Source: Pseudomonadota bacterium (GTDB lineage: Bacteria > Pseudomonadota > Gammaproteobacteria > Burkholderiales > Burkholderiaceae_C). From it: a stretch of DNA of 57,846 nt. Numbering within the stretch: the first letter of the stretch is position 1; each line of letters opens with the position of its first letter. Below are positions 33,938 to 43,199 of this stretch, one piece after another. The position numbers and the translations under genes were made by a program. The notes below the pieces were generated by a model. The model was not told the DNA's origin. It saw only the letters and a list, made by a program, of their open reading frames with translations, and searched no databases. Location of the stretch: NCBI GenBank assembly GCA_021816585.1, contig JAKAXL010000017.1:1-57846 (forward strand), written 5' to 3'.

Positions 33938-34744
33938 ATGCGCATCGCCGCACTTCAAGTCGTTTCCTCCACCGATCTCGACCACAACCTCCAGCGCGCC
34001 GATGCGCTGCTCGACGAGGCGGCGCGACGCGGCGCCGACCTGGCCGTACTGCCCGAGTACTTCTGCGTGATGGAGCAGCCCGGCACCAGCAAGACACGCT
34101 TCGCCGAGGCCCCCGGCAGCGGCCCGGTGCAGCAGATGCTGGCGGCGGCGGCCGCGCGCCACCGCATGTGGGTGGTGGGCGGCTCGCTGCCGCTGCAATG
34201 CCCGGAACCCGACCGCGTCTACAACAGCACGATGGCCTTCGGCCCCGACGGCACGCTGGTGGCGCGCTACGACAAGATGCACCTGTTCGCCTTCGAGCAG
34301 GGGACCGAGCGCTACGCCGAGGGCGACACCATCGCCCCGGGCAGCGCGCCGGCGGCCTTCGCCGCGCAGGGCATGCGCATCGGCCTGTCGATCTGCTACG
34401 ACCTGCGCTTTCCGGAGCTGTACCGCGCGCTGTCGACGCCGGCGCCCTGCGACGCCTTCCTGGTCCCGGCGGCCTTCACCTACACCACCGGCGAGAAGCA
34501 CTGGGAGGTGCTGCTGCGGGCTCGCGCGATCGAGAACCTGGCCTACGTGGTGGCCAGCGCGCAGGGCGGGCGCCACGCCAACGGACGCCGCACCTGGGGA
34601 CATTCGATGATCATCGACCCCTGGGGCGACGTGCTGACCCTGCTTGCCGAGGGCGAGGGCGTGATCACCGCCGACATCGAGCCCGAGCGCATCGCCGCGC
34701 GGCGCGCCAGCCTGCCGGCGCTGGGCCACCGGCGGGTGTTCTGA
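33938..34744 (+). CDS. Carbon-nitrogen hydrolase (Nit-type amidase)
   Basis: 268 residues, nitrilase superfamily. The catalytic triad is complete: Glu40 in VLPEYFC, Lys113 in YDKMHLF and Cys153 in SICYDLRFPE. The sequence runs close to the Nit1/Nit2 branch, whose members hydrolyse omega-amides or deaminated glutathione; the exact substrate is not readable. ATG 33938 gives the family N-terminus MRIAALQVVS. It follows the yhdP-like gene by 55 bases, an arrangement common in betaproteobacteria. Confidence 0.88.
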   Translation: MRIAALQVVSSTDLDHNLQRADALLDEAARRGADLAVLPEYFCVMEQPGTSKTRFAEAPGSGPVQQMLAAAAARHRMWVVGGSLPLQCPEPDRVYNSTMAFGPDGTLVARYDKMHLFAFEQGTERYAEGDTIAPGSAPAAFAAQGMRIGLSICYDLRFPELYRALSTPAPCDAFLVPAAFTYTTGEKHWEVLLRARAIENLAYVVASAQGGRHANGRRTWGHSMIIDPWGDVLTLLAEGEGVITADIEPERIAARRASLPALGHRRVF

Positions 34745-34769
34745 CGGCGCCGCCCCCGCGGGCCGGGCA

Positions 34770-35432
34770 TCAGCGCGCGGCCGGCTGCGCCACGTAGATC
34801 TCGACGCGGCGGTTCATCGCGCGGCCCTGCGCGGTGGCGTTGCTGGCCACCGGATCGCTCGGTCCCATGCCGCGCACCGCGATGCGCTGCGCCGGCACGC
34901 CGCGCGACACCAGGTAGTTCATCACCGTCTGCGCGCGGTTCTGCGACAGCGGGTAGTTGATCGCGTCGGAGCCGGTGTTGTCGGTGAAGCCGTACACCTG
35001 CACGGTCTCGCCGGGATTGCGCACGAGTCCGCCGGCCAGCTGGTCGAGCACCGGGTACATGCGCGCGTTCAGCTGCGCGCTGCCGGTGGCGAATCCGGCA
35101 TCGGCGGGGACCGCGATCTTCAGGCGGTTGTCCGCGGTCTGCGTGACCTGCACGCCGGTGCCGGCGGTGGCCTGCTGCATCTGCTGCTTCTGCTGCTCCA
35201 GGTGCCGGTTCCACAGATAGCCCCCGGCGGCCCCGACGGCGGCGCCCAGCGCGGCGCCCTGCATCGCGCTGCTGCCGGTGTTGCCGCCGGCCGTCAGCGC
35301 ACCGATCACCGCGCCGGCGGCCGCGCCGATCCCGGCGCCCTGCGCGGTCGCGGTCTGCGACTGGTTCATGTTCGCGCAACCGGCGAGCGCGAGGGACGCG
35401 ACGGCCACGGCGGCAAGGCTGCGTTGGTACAT
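34770..35432 (-). CDS. OmpA-family lipoprotein with glycine zipper
   Basis: 220 residues. Lipoprotein signal MYQRSLAAVAVASLALAGC, with the acylated Cys at 19. A glycine-zipper segment follows (GAGIGAAAGAVIGALTAGG, GAALGAAVGAAGGYL), then a short coiled region rich in Gln. The C-terminus is an OmpA peptidoglycan-binding domain (VQVYGFTDNTGSDAINYPLSQNRAQTVMNYL, then GMGPSDPVASNAT and NRRVEIYV). It probably ties the outer membrane to peptidoglycan. Two ATGs are adjacent at 35435 and 35432; the AGGAGG site is better spaced for the second. It is convergent with the Nit gene. Confidence 0.88.
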   Translation of the reverse strand: MYQRSLAAVAVASLALAGCANMNQSQTATAQGAGIGAAAGAVIGALTAGGNTGSSAMQGAALGAAVGAAGGYLWNRHLEQQKQQMQQATAGTGVQVTQTADNRLKIAVPADAGFATGSAQLNARMYPVLDQLAGGLVRNPGETVQVYGFTDNTGSDAINYPLSQNRAQTVMNYLVSRGVPAQRIAVRGMGPSDPVASNATAQGRAMNRRVEIYVAQPAAR

Positions 35433-35468
35433 CATTTCCTCCTTGGGCAAGGACTCGCGCGACGGCGC

Positions 35469-35496
35469 AAAATAGTGTCCTGGCAGTTTAAGACAA
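35469..35496 (-). promoter_or_regulatory. Putative sigma-70 promoter of the OmpA-like gene
   Basis: TTGTCT (-35) and TATTTT (-10), 16 bases apart on the minus strand, place a start about 30 bases before the OmpA-like start codon. This is the only AT-rich patch in the 245-base divergent gap. The remainder, toward the ferritin-like gene, shows no clear element. Confidence 0.45.
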
Positions 35497-35680
35497 GGAT
35501 TGCGCGTGCCGCCGCGGTTTGCCGCGCCCGGCAGCGGGTGGAGCGCGGCGCCACGCACGCCGCGCCCCGGGGAGACAGGAAGCAGGGGGAACGACCGCCG
35601 CGCGGCTGGCGCCGCGCGGCGGCCGGGTTTGCGAAATGCATATCGGCAATCTGCACATTGCACACCGGAACCGTACCGCC

Positions 35681-36526
35681 ATGACGACATCTCTCAGCAC
35701 CGGATCCCCGAGCGGATCCCCGTCCCTGCGCTGGCGCCTCGAGGAACTCGACCTCGATGCCATCGACCGTGCCGCCGTCGCCGCGCGCGACGACATCTTC
35801 CTGCTGGTCTGCAGCGCCTCGTTCATCGAGAGCGGCACCGACCTGTACACGCGCAACCTGCTGGAGTTCTTCGACGCCGATGCCGAATTCGGCGCCTGGC
35901 TGCGCGAGCACTGGGAGCCCGAGGAACTGCAGCACGGGCGCGCGCTGCGCGCCTACGTCGAGCATGTGTGGCCCGACTTCGACTGGCCCGCGGCCTACGG
36001 CGACTTCTTCGCCGAGTACTCCGCGCTGTGCACCCTCGACGAACTCGAGCCCACGCGCGGGCAGGAGCTGGTCGCCCGCTGCATCGTCGAGATGGGAACG
36101 ACCACCTACTACCAGGCCCTGAACGCGATCTGCGACGAACCGGTGCTGCGCCAGCTGAGCTGGAACATCCGCACCGACGAGGTGCAGCACTACAAGAACT
36201 TCTACCGGCGCTTTCTCGAGTACCGGCGCAGCGAGGGCCTGGGGCGCAGCCAGGTCATCGCCGCGCTGTGGCGCCGCGTGGCCGAGCTGCGCCGCAGCGA
36301 CGCCGACGTCGCGCTGCGCCATGTGTCCGCCTGGCGCTGGCGCGACAGCCCGGAGCCGCCGGCGCTGCGCGACGTGCGCCAGGGCCTGTTCGAGCGCATG
36401 CGCACCGAGTACCCGATCGAGCTGGCGGTGCGCATGATCATCAAGCCGCTGCAGCTGGGGCCGCGGCTGCAGCGCTGGGCCGAACGTCCGCTCAGCCTGC
36501 TCGCACGCCACGTGCTGCTGAACTGA
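35681..36526 (+). CDS. Ferritin-like diiron protein
   Basis: 281 residues, mostly helical. Two E-x-x-H iron motifs are present (EELQH near residue 86, DEVQH near 166), together with acidic residues on the intervening helices (FIESGTDLYTRNLL and EMGTTTYYQAL). This is the four-ligand-helix pattern of ferritin-like and acyl-ACP-desaturase-like enzymes. The substrate is unknown, though a lipid role would fit the neighbouring glycosyltransferase. ATG 35681 is used; ATG 35636 in the same frame is possible. Its last 35 bases overlap the convergent glycosyltransferase gene. Confidence 0.72.
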   Translation: MTTSLSTGSPSGSPSLRWRLEELDLDAIDRAAVAARDDIFLLVCSASFIESGTDLYTRNLLEFFDADAEFGAWLREHWEPEELQHGRALRAYVEHVWPDFDWPAAYGDFFAEYSALCTLDELEPTRGQELVARCIVEMGTTTYYQALNAICDEPVLRQLSWNIRTDEVQHYKNFYRRFLEYRRSEGLGRSQVIAALWRRVAELRRSDADVALRHVSAWRWRDSPEPPALRDVRQGLFERMRTEYPIELAVRMIIKPLQLGPRLQRWAERPLSLLARHVLLN

Positions 36527-37730
36527 GCGCGAGCGGTCCGTCCGCGCCAGCCTGGGCGCTGTCACGCGATTCGCGCAGGATGCGCTCGAGCAGCGGCGGC
36601 AGCTCGAACACGGCCCGGTTGCGCAGCGCCGCCACGCGCTCGCGGTACGCCGGCAGGTCGGCCAGCAGGCGCTCGACGCCGTCGGCGACCTGGCGGAACG
36701 ACGGCAGCACCAGGCCGAAGCCGCGCTCGCGCACCCATTGCGTGTTGTAGCGCTCCTGCGGCATGGTCCAGGCATTGCGCGTGACCACCACCGGCAGGCC
36801 CAGGTGCAAGGCCTCGCTGAGGCTGCCGGGTCCCGGCTTGCCGATGAAATAGTCGGCCATGCGCAGCACGTCGGCCACCTGCTGCGTGAAGCCCAGCACC
36901 AGGCGCGGAGCGCGCGCCGGCAGTGCGCGCAGGCGCTCGGCCAGGCGCTGGTTGTGTCCGCACAGCAGGATCAGCTGCTGGTCGGCCAGGCGCTCGGCGA
37001 TCGACAGCATGGCGCGCGCGCCGTGCCCGCCGAACATCACGACTCCCGTCGGACGCTTCGGATCGAGGCCGTGCGCCGCGCGGCTCGCGGCCTGGTCGAA
37101 GCCCTCGGCGAGGCGATAGAAGTCGGGGCGGATGATCATGCCCGAGGTGGCGTGCACGCGCGCCGGCGCGATCCCGGCGGCGAGCGCCTGGGCCACCGCG
37201 TGCTCGGTACCGCACACCACATGCTGCGGCAGCCCCGGCTCCATCCAGAAATGCGGCGGATGGTCGGCCAGGTCGGTCAGCACGGTCACGTACGGGACCC
37301 CCGGATGCGCAGCGGCCAGGCTCAGGCACAGCGCGCGGTTGAAGTTGGGGATCAGCGACACCACGAGGTCCGGACCCCGGGAAGGCTCGGCGGAGCCCTG
37401 GGGGCACTCGTCCCTTTTCCAGTATTGCTGCAGCGTGCGCATCAGGCTCGGCTGCAGCAGCTGGATCAGCGCCTGCAGCACGCGCAACTCGGCGTGCATT
37501 CCCAGGGTCAGGCCGTGGGCCAGGCGGGCGTTGTAGTAGCTCTCCGGCGAGAAGGCGCGGCGACGCAGCTTGCCGTTGGGGTCCAGCACGTCGCTGAGGT
37601 TGAGCAGGCGCACGTCCCAGTCGCGCCCGCTGTCGGCGATCGACTGCTGCAGCGCCTGCGCCGACGCGCGGTGCCCGCCGCCGGCGTTGAAATACACGAG
37701 GTCGACGCGCACCCGCGCCGACTCATGCAT
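36492..37730 (-). CDS. MGDG-synthase-like (GT28-type) lipid glycosyltransferase
   Basis: 412 residues. The N-terminal FNAGGGHRASAQALQQSI matches the start of processive diacylglycerol glycosyltransferases (MGDG-synthase N-domain), and the C-terminal half has the GT28 nucleotide-sugar signature: GVVMFGGHGARAML, ADYFIGKPGPGSLSEALHLGLPVVV and TMPQERYNTQWV. Such enzymes transfer a hexose to diacylglycerol at the inner membrane. The acceptor here is not established. It lies 24 bases after an ABC ATPase gene and overlaps the convergent ferritin-like gene by 35 bases. Confidence 0.82.
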   Translation of the reverse strand: MHESARVRVDLVYFNAGGGHRASAQALQQSIADSGRDWDVRLLNLSDVLDPNGKLRRRAFSPESYYNARLAHGLTLGMHAELRVLQALIQLLQPSLMRTLQQYWKRDECPQGSAEPSRGPDLVVSLIPNFNRALCLSLAAAHPGVPYVTVLTDLADHPPHFWMEPGLPQHVVCGTEHAVAQALAAGIAPARVHATSGMIIRPDFYRLAEGFDQAASRAAHGLDPKRPTGVVMFGGHGARAMLSIAERLADQQLILLCGHNQRLAERLRALPARAPRLVLGFTQQVADVLRMADYFIGKPGPGSLSEALHLGLPVVVTRNAWTMPQERYNTQWVRERGFGLVLPSFRQVADGVERLLADLPAYRERVAALRNRAVFELPPLLERILRESRDSAQAGADGPLALSSAARGVRAG

Positions 37731-37754
37731 CGCCGCGCCCTCGTGTCGCTACGC

Positions 37755-39128
37755 TCATTCCGCCTCCCCCTGCGGTTCCTCGGCGCCGGGGTTGTCCAGG
37801 CTGAACACGTCGGCGTTGTCGTCGTAGGCGTAGACCTCGGCGTAGCGGCCCCAGTCGATCGCGGTGTCGAGCACGCGCTCGGCCTCTTCCTCGCTGAGCA
37901 GGTCCTCCAGCTCGGTGCGAAAGCGCGTGCCCGGCGCGCGGTGGTTGTGGCGCTCGTCGAGCACCGCGCGCACCCGCGCGGCCAGCGGCACGCGCGCGAT
38001 CAGGTGGCGCGCGAACAGCTCCTTGCGTTCCTGCACGTCGGCGTCGACGAACAAGCGCCCGGCCGCCGTCAGCTCGATGTCGCCGTCGGCGACCTGCGCG
38101 AAGCCCAGCAGTTCCACGGCCTCGATCAGCGGGAACAGGTCGTCCACCGAGAAGTGCATGTCCTCGGCCAGGTCGGGCAGCCCGATGCGGCTGTTGCCCG
38201 AGCCCTGCTCGAGCCCGTGCAGCTCCTCCAGCAGCCCGGCGAGCTGGTTCACCGACACCGGCGGCAGGCGGTGGCCGATGCTCAGCGCGCCGCGCTGCGC
38301 CACGTTCACCGCGGCCGCCGGACGCGAGGTCATGATGCCGTAGATGTGCTCGACCAGGTCGCGGAACTCCTGCGACTCGCGATCGCGCGGACGTGCCAGC
38401 GCCACCGGGATCTCGGCGCGCACGCGCCCGGGGTTGGAGCCCAGGATCAGGATGCGGTCGGCCATCAGCACCGCCTCCTCGATGTTGTGCGAGACCAGCA
38501 AGATGCCGCGCGTGGGGATCTTGCGCTCGCCCCACAGGTCGAGCAGGTCGGTGCGCATGGTCTCCGCGGTGAGCACGTCCAGCGCCGAGAAGGGCTCGTC
38601 CATCAGCAGCACGTTCGGATTGATCACCAGCGCGCGTGCGAATCCGACACGCTGGCGCATGCCCCCGGACAGCTCGCGGGGATAAGCCGACTCGAAGCCG
38701 TCGAGCCCGATCAGGTCGATCGCCGCCAGCGCACGCTGGCGCCGCTCGGCCTGCGGCACCTTCAGCGCCTCCAGGCCGAGCTCGACGTTCTGCAGCACGG
38801 TCAGCCACGGGAACAGCGCGAAGCTCTGGAACACCATCGCCAGCCCGGGCACCGGACCCTGGATCGGCTGCCCGCAATGCAGCAGCGAGCCGGCGCTGGG
38901 CTCGGACAGCCCCGCCAGCATGCGCAGCAGCGTCGACTTGCCGGAGCCCGAACGCCCGAGCAGCACCAGGATCTCGTGCTCGCGCAGGCGCAGGTTGACG
39001 TCGTCGAGGATCAGCAGCTCGGTGCCGTCGGGCGCCTTGAAGGCCTTGCGGACGTGTTCGGCCAGGAACAGGTCCGGCGCGGCCTGCTCCGGCGCGGCGG
39101 TGTTCGCGGTTTCGGGTTGGGCGGACAT
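37755..39128 (-). CDS. ABC transporter ATPase with AAA-associated C-terminal domain
   Basis: 457 residues. The N-terminal ~260 residues are a complete nitrate/sulfonate-type ATPase: Walker A GRSGSGKST, Q-loop MVFQSFALFPW, signature LSGGMRQRVGFARAL, Walker B VLLMDEPFSALD and switch His in LLVSHNIEEA. The last ~150 residues form the AAA-associated C-terminal domain found in this subfamily (LPDLAEDMHFSVDDLFPLIEAVELLGFA, ending ERVLDTAIDWGRYAEVYAYD). It is encoded 43 bases after its double permease. No substrate-binding protein is adjacent. Confidence 0.92.
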   Translation of the reverse strand: MSAQPETANTAAPEQAAPDLFLAEHVRKAFKAPDGTELLILDDVNLRLREHEILVLLGRSGSGKSTLLRMLAGLSEPSAGSLLHCGQPIQGPVPGLAMVFQSFALFPWLTVLQNVELGLEALKVPQAERRQRALAAIDLIGLDGFESAYPRELSGGMRQRVGFARALVINPNVLLMDEPFSALDVLTAETMRTDLLDLWGERKIPTRGILLVSHNIEEAVLMADRILILGSNPGRVRAEIPVALARPRDRESQEFRDLVEHIYGIMTSRPAAAVNVAQRGALSIGHRLPPVSVNQLAGLLEELHGLEQGSGNSRIGLPDLAEDMHFSVDDLFPLIEAVELLGFAQVADGDIELTAAGRLFVDADVQERKELFARHLIARVPLAARVRAVLDERHNHRAPGTRFRTELEDLLSEEEAERVLDTAIDWGRYAEVYAYDDNADVFSLDNPGAEEPQGEAE

Positions 39129-39171
39129 GCGGCTCGGACTCGCGGGGTTGCGAAAGCGTGGGCGGGGACGC

Positions 39172-40884
39172 TCAGTCCAGGCGCACGCGGCGTGCGGCCA
39201 GCTGGTACAGGCGATGCCACACCAGCCGGTTGATGAGAATCACGTACAGGCACATCACTCCGACCCCCAGCGCGATGTCCGCGCCACGGCCCTTCGCGGT
39301 GGCCTCGCTGATGAAGGAACCCAGGCCGTCGGCCACCAGGGTCTTGTCGCCCCAGCTGACGACCTCGGCCACGATGCTGGCGTTCCAGGCGCCGCCCGAC
39401 GCGGTGATGGCGCCGGTGACGAAACCCGGGAACACCCCCGGAAGATACAACCGCTTCCACAGCAGCCAGCCGCGCAGCCCCAGGCTCTGGGCCGCCTCGC
39501 GCATGTCGTTGGGGATCGCCGACGCCGCGCCGACCACCGAGAACAGCACGTACCACATGCTGCCCAGGATCATCAGCGGCGCGGTCCAGACGTCGACGTT
39601 CAGGTGCCAGTGCACGATCGCCGCCACGGCCAGCGGGAACAGCAGGTTGGCCGGGAACGCGGCGAGGAACTGCGCCAGCGGCTGCACCATCGCGGCCAGC
39701 CGCGGGCGCAGGCCGACCCAGACGCCGACCGGAACCCACACCAGCGCCGACAGCGCGACCAGCACGAACACCTTGAAGCCGGTGATCAGCCCCAGCCACA
39801 GCACGTGCCCGACCAGCGGCCAGCCGAAATCGCGCGGCAGCACCTCGACCAGGCGCAGCAGCGCCCAGATCGCGAAGCCGAGCACGGCGCCGTAGAACAG
39901 CGCGTCGCCACGGCGCCAGCTGGCGGCCTGCGGCGCGGGACGGTTGTGCACGCGCGGCATGATGCGGATGCTCAGGCGCCACAGCCCGTGCGGCAGCGCG
40001 GTGAGTTGGCGCAGCATGCGGGTGCGGCGCAGGAAATCGAGCACCCACGAGCGCGGCGCGTCGGCCGACGCCGTCATCTCCAGCTTGAACTTGTCGGCCC
40101 ACGCCACGATGGGCCGGAACAGCAGGTTGTCGTACAGCACGATGATGACGATCATCGCGCCGATCGCCAGCCCGATCGCCCCCAGGTCGCGGCGCGCGAT
40201 GGCCTGCGCGATGTACGAGCCGATGCCCGGCACCGTCACCACGTGGCCCGACACCGTGATGGCCTCCGACGCGACGACGAAGAACCAGCCGCCCGACATC
40301 GACATCATGGTGTTCCACAGCAGCCCCGGCATCGCGAACGGCAGCTCCAGCTTCCAGAAGCGCTGCCAGGCGTTGAGCCGGTACAGCGTGGCCGCCTCCT
40401 GCAGGTCGCGCGGGATGGTCTTCAGCGACTGGTACAGGCTGAAGGTCATGTTCCACGCCTGCGACGTGAACACGGCGAAGATCACCGCCAGCTGCACGCC
40501 GACCAGGCTGCCCGGGAACAGCGCCATGAAGCCGCTGACGGTGATCGACAGGTAGCCGAGGATCGGCACCGACTGCAGCACGTCCAGCACCGGCACCAGC
40601 ACGCGCTCGGCGTAGCGGTTGTGCGCCGCCAGCCACGCGTAGCTGAGCGTGAACAGCAGCGACAGCACGAGCGCCGCCAGCATGCGCAGCACCGTGTACA
40701 GCCCGTAGGCCGGCAACGCCCACGGCGACAACGAGATCGGCAGCTGCTGCCCGAGCTGGTAGGGCACCGCCATCTCGCGCCCGGCGTGGCTGACGATGAA
40801 GAACAACGCCAGCACCAGCGGCAACGCGACCAGGTCGCGCCGGTTGGGCACGGGCAGGGGCAGTCGGCGCAGGGCGTTGGACAT
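39172..40884 (-). CDS. Fused two-domain ABC transporter permease
   Basis: 570 residues with two binding-protein-dependent permease domains joined in one chain. The first EAA loop is QEAATLYRLNAWQRFWKLELPFAMPGLL and the second REAAQSLGLRGWLLWKRLYLPGVFPGF. Each is surrounded by about six hydrophobic helices. The fusion would give both halves of the membrane pore from one gene. The substrate is unknown; relatives are annotated as nitrate/sulfonate/bicarbonate type. ATG 40884 gives MSNALRRLPLPVPNR. The 264-base gap upstream, shared with the divergent CDF gene, contains a TTGACA at 41067 but no matching -10. Confidence 0.9.
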   Translation of the reverse strand: MSNALRRLPLPVPNRRDLVALPLVLALFFIVSHAGREMAVPYQLGQQLPISLSPWALPAYGLYTVLRMLAALVLSLLFTLSYAWLAAHNRYAERVLVPVLDVLQSVPILGYLSITVSGFMALFPGSLVGVQLAVIFAVFTSQAWNMTFSLYQSLKTIPRDLQEAATLYRLNAWQRFWKLELPFAMPGLLWNTMMSMSGGWFFVVASEAITVSGHVVTVPGIGSYIAQAIARRDLGAIGLAIGAMIVIIVLYDNLLFRPIVAWADKFKLEMTASADAPRSWVLDFLRRTRMLRQLTALPHGLWRLSIRIMPRVHNRPAPQAASWRRGDALFYGAVLGFAIWALLRLVEVLPRDFGWPLVGHVLWLGLITGFKVFVLVALSALVWVPVGVWVGLRPRLAAMVQPLAQFLAAFPANLLFPLAVAAIVHWHLNVDVWTAPLMILGSMWYVLFSVVGAASAIPNDMREAAQSLGLRGWLLWKRLYLPGVFPGFVTGAITASGGAWNASIVAEVVSWGDKTLVADGLGSFISEATAKGRGADIALGVGVMCLYVILINRLVWHRLYQLAARRVRLD

Positions 40885-41148
40885 CGAGATCGTCGGCGTG
40901 GGCTCGAACGGGGCGGCGCGAAAGCGGCGGCGGGCGCACATGCATGCGGCCGCGGCACCACCTGGCCGTGCGGCCGCGTGCAGCGCTTGCGCGTGCACGC
41001 GGGAAAATTGTGCTCGCGCTGCGGCAGGCTTGGGTGGATCCAGCCCGCAAGTCTATAAGTTTCAATTTGACATTGGCGTGACTACGCGGTTGCGACGCAC
41101 GCGCCCGCCGCCGCCGACACCCTCACCGAACGCCGCCGGCGCGGCACA

Positions 41149-42129
41149 ATGGCGGCGAAAGGCCCACCCCGCACCAGCCGCCCCCGCCCGATGCGCCGCT
41201 ACCTGTACGTCTCGCTCGCCGCCGCATTCGGGGTCATCGCGCTCAAGCTCGGGGCCTGGTACCTGACCGGCTCGGTCGGATTCCTGTCGGATGCCCTGGA
41301 GTCCCTGGTCAACGTCGTCGCGGCCGGCTTCGCCCTGTTCATCGTCGGCATCGCCGGGCGCCCGCCCGACAGCGACCATCCCTACGGCCACACCAAGGCC
41401 GAGTATTTCTCCAGCGCCCTGGAGGGCATGCTGATCGGCGTGGCCGCGCTGGCCATCGCGGCCGAGGCGGTGCGCCGGCTGCTGAGCCCGCAGCCGGTGC
41501 ACGCGGTGCCGGCCGGCGCGGCGCTGAACCTGCTGGCCACGCTGATCAACCTCGGCGTGGCGCGCTGGATGCTGGGCGGCGCGCAGCGCATGCGCTCGAT
41601 CGTGCTGGAGGCCGACGCGCGCCACCTGCTCGCCGACGTGTGGACCAGCGTGGGCGTGCTGATCGGCGTCGCGCTGGTGCCGCTGACCGGCTGGCTGTGG
41701 CTGGACCCGATGGTGGGCATCGTCGTCGCCGGGCACATCACCGGCGAGGGCTGGCGCCTGGTGGCGCGCTCGGTCGACGGCTTGATGGACCGCTCGCTGC
41801 CGGCGGCCGACCTCGCCGAGGTGGAGCGTGTGCTGCAGGGCTTTCGCAGCGACGAGGTGCGCTTCGACCACGTGCGCACGCGGCGCGCCGGCACCCGGCG
41901 CTTCGTCGGCATGCACATGCACATGCCGGCGCATTGGAGCCTGGGGCGCGCCGCGGACTTCCGGCTGCAGGTCGAGCGCGCGCTCACCCGGCACATCGCC
42001 GGCGTGGTGGTGACCATCGAGATGCTGCCGCAGGGACAGGAAAGCCTGCAGGAGGGCGGTCAGGAGGCGAACCCGCAAGGCGCGGACCCGGCGGTCGCGT
42101 CGCCCTCGCGCAGCCCCCTCGCCGACTGA
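41149..42129 (+). CDS. Cation diffusion facilitator transporter
   Basis: 326 residues. CDF-family features are GSVGFLSDALESLVNVVAAG in the second helix, the loop HPYGHTKAEYFSS, and EADARHLLADVWTSVGVLIG in the fifth helix with the metal-binding Asp/His residues. A cytoplasmic domain follows, with HVRTRRAGTRRFVGMHMHMP. It probably exports a divalent metal such as zinc or iron by proton exchange. A start at 41191 (MRRYLYV) would remove a basic leader that is poorly conserved. The C-terminal ~30 residues are low-complexity. Confidence 0.87.
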   Translation: MAAKGPPRTSRPRPMRRYLYVSLAAAFGVIALKLGAWYLTGSVGFLSDALESLVNVVAAGFALFIVGIAGRPPDSDHPYGHTKAEYFSSALEGMLIGVAALAIAAEAVRRLLSPQPVHAVPAGAALNLLATLINLGVARWMLGGAQRMRSIVLEADARHLLADVWTSVGVLIGVALVPLTGWLWLDPMVGIVVAGHITGEGWRLVARSVDGLMDRSLPAADLAEVERVLQGFRSDEVRFDHVRTRRAGTRRFVGMHMHMPAHWSLGRAADFRLQVERALTRHIAGVVVTIEMLPQGQESLQEGGQEANPQGADPAVASPSRSPLAD

Positions 42130-42218
42130 AATCCTCGTGCGCGGACTACCATGGAGATCCAGGGAGCACGGCCGCGGCGCAGCCGGCCGCACTCCGCCAG
42201 CCCGTCCAGGAGACCGCC

Positions 42219-42851
42219 ATGCGACTTCGGAGTGATTCCTTCCAGGATCAGCATGCCATTCCCCCCGCCTACGCGTTCTGCAAGCCGGCCGCGGTCGGGC
42301 ATGTCGCGCTGTCGGACAACCGCAACCCCCACCTGGCGTGGGACGAGGTCCCGCAGGGCACGCGCAGCTTCGTGCTGCTGTGCCACGACCCCGACGTGCC
42401 CAGCTCGGCCGAGGACGTGAACCGCGAGGGCCGGACCGTTCCGGCCTCGCTGCCGCGGGTGGACTTCTTCCACTGGGTGCTGGTGGACCTGCCGAGCGAG
42501 GCGCGCGAGATCGCCGCCGGGTCGATGAGCTCCGGCGTCACCGCGCGCGGCAAGCCGCCGCTGGCCGGTCCCGCGCCGCGCCACGGCATCAACGACTACA
42601 CGGCCTGGTTCCGCGGCGACCAGGACATGCAGGGCAACTATTTCGGCTACGACGGGCCGTGCCCGCCGTGGAACGACTCGCTGGTGCACCGCTACGTGTT
42701 CACGCTGTACGCGCTCGATCTGGCGCGCTGCCCGGTGGACGCGGACTTCTCCGGCCAGCAGGTGCGCGATGCCATGGTCGGGCACATCCTGGCGCATGCC
42801 AGCGTCACCGGGACCTACTCCCTCAACCCGACGCTGGCCGCCGCGTCCTGA
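42219..42851 (+). CDS. YbhB/YbcL family phosphatidylethanolamine-binding protein
   Basis: 210 residues. PEBP motifs are in order: NPHLAWDEVPQGTRSFVLLCHDPDVP, RVDFFHWVLVDLP and HRYVFTLYALDLA, which form the anion-binding pocket. No signal peptide, so cytoplasmic. A good ribosome site (CCAGGAG) precedes the ATG. The biological role of bacterial PEBPs is poorly defined. It sits 89 bases after the CDF gene. Confidence 0.9.
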   Translation: MRLRSDSFQDQHAIPPAYAFCKPAAVGHVALSDNRNPHLAWDEVPQGTRSFVLLCHDPDVPSSAEDVNREGRTVPASLPRVDFFHWVLVDLPSEAREIAAGSMSSGVTARGKPPLAGPAPRHGINDYTAWFRGDQDMQGNYFGYDGPCPPWNDSLVHRYVFTLYALDLARCPVDADFSGQQVRDAMVGHILAHASVTGTYSLNPTLAAAS

Positions 42852-42925
42852 CGCCAGCCCTCGCCCGGCGGGGCGCGGCGCGCTAGACTTCGCGCCGCCT
42901 GCCCTCCCGACCCGATCCTCCACCG

Positions 42926-43186
42926 ATGTCCAGCTCCCCCTCCCCGCGCAAACCCCTCAGCCCGCACCTGCAAGGCCTTGCCGGGGTCCTGCTCGGCGCG
43001 ATCGTGGTCGGCGTCATGCTGGTGCTGCTGCACCTGCGCCGCGACCACCTGGTGGTGGATCCCGGGGAACTCGCGATGAGCGAGACCTCGGTGTGCATCG
43101 CCCAGGCGATCCATCAGGCGCAGGCGGGCGGGCACGTGATCACCTACGCCGAGCTGGACCGCCTGAAAGCGCACTGCGGCTCCTGA
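42926..43186 (+). CDS. Small single-pass membrane protein
   Basis: 86 residues. A single hydrophobic helix (LAGVLLGAIVVGVMLVLLHL, residues ~17-36) is followed by a basic RRDH and a short soluble domain of about 45 residues with two Cys. No family recognised. It is placed 13 bases before the GDPD gene and in the same direction, so it is probably translated. The intervening coding bias (high GC in third positions) supports a real gene. Confidence 0.65.
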   Translation: MSSSPSPRKPLSPHLQGLAGVLLGAIVVGVMLVLLHLRRDHLVVDPGELAMSETSVCIAQAIHQAQAGGHVITYAELDRLKAHCGS

Positions 43187-43199
43187 GAAGCGAGCGGTC

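Noticed and set aside
29677-33945. Minus-strand frame of over 1400 codons opposite the YhdP-like gene
   Set aside because: Same cause; Gln/Arg/Ala-rich, with no ribosome site or family features, while the plus strand has a clear AsmA-like end.
41067-41095. Sigma-70 promoter for the CDF gene from the TTGACA at 41067
   Set aside because: The -35 is perfect, but at 16-18 bases no acceptable -10 is present (TTGCGA).
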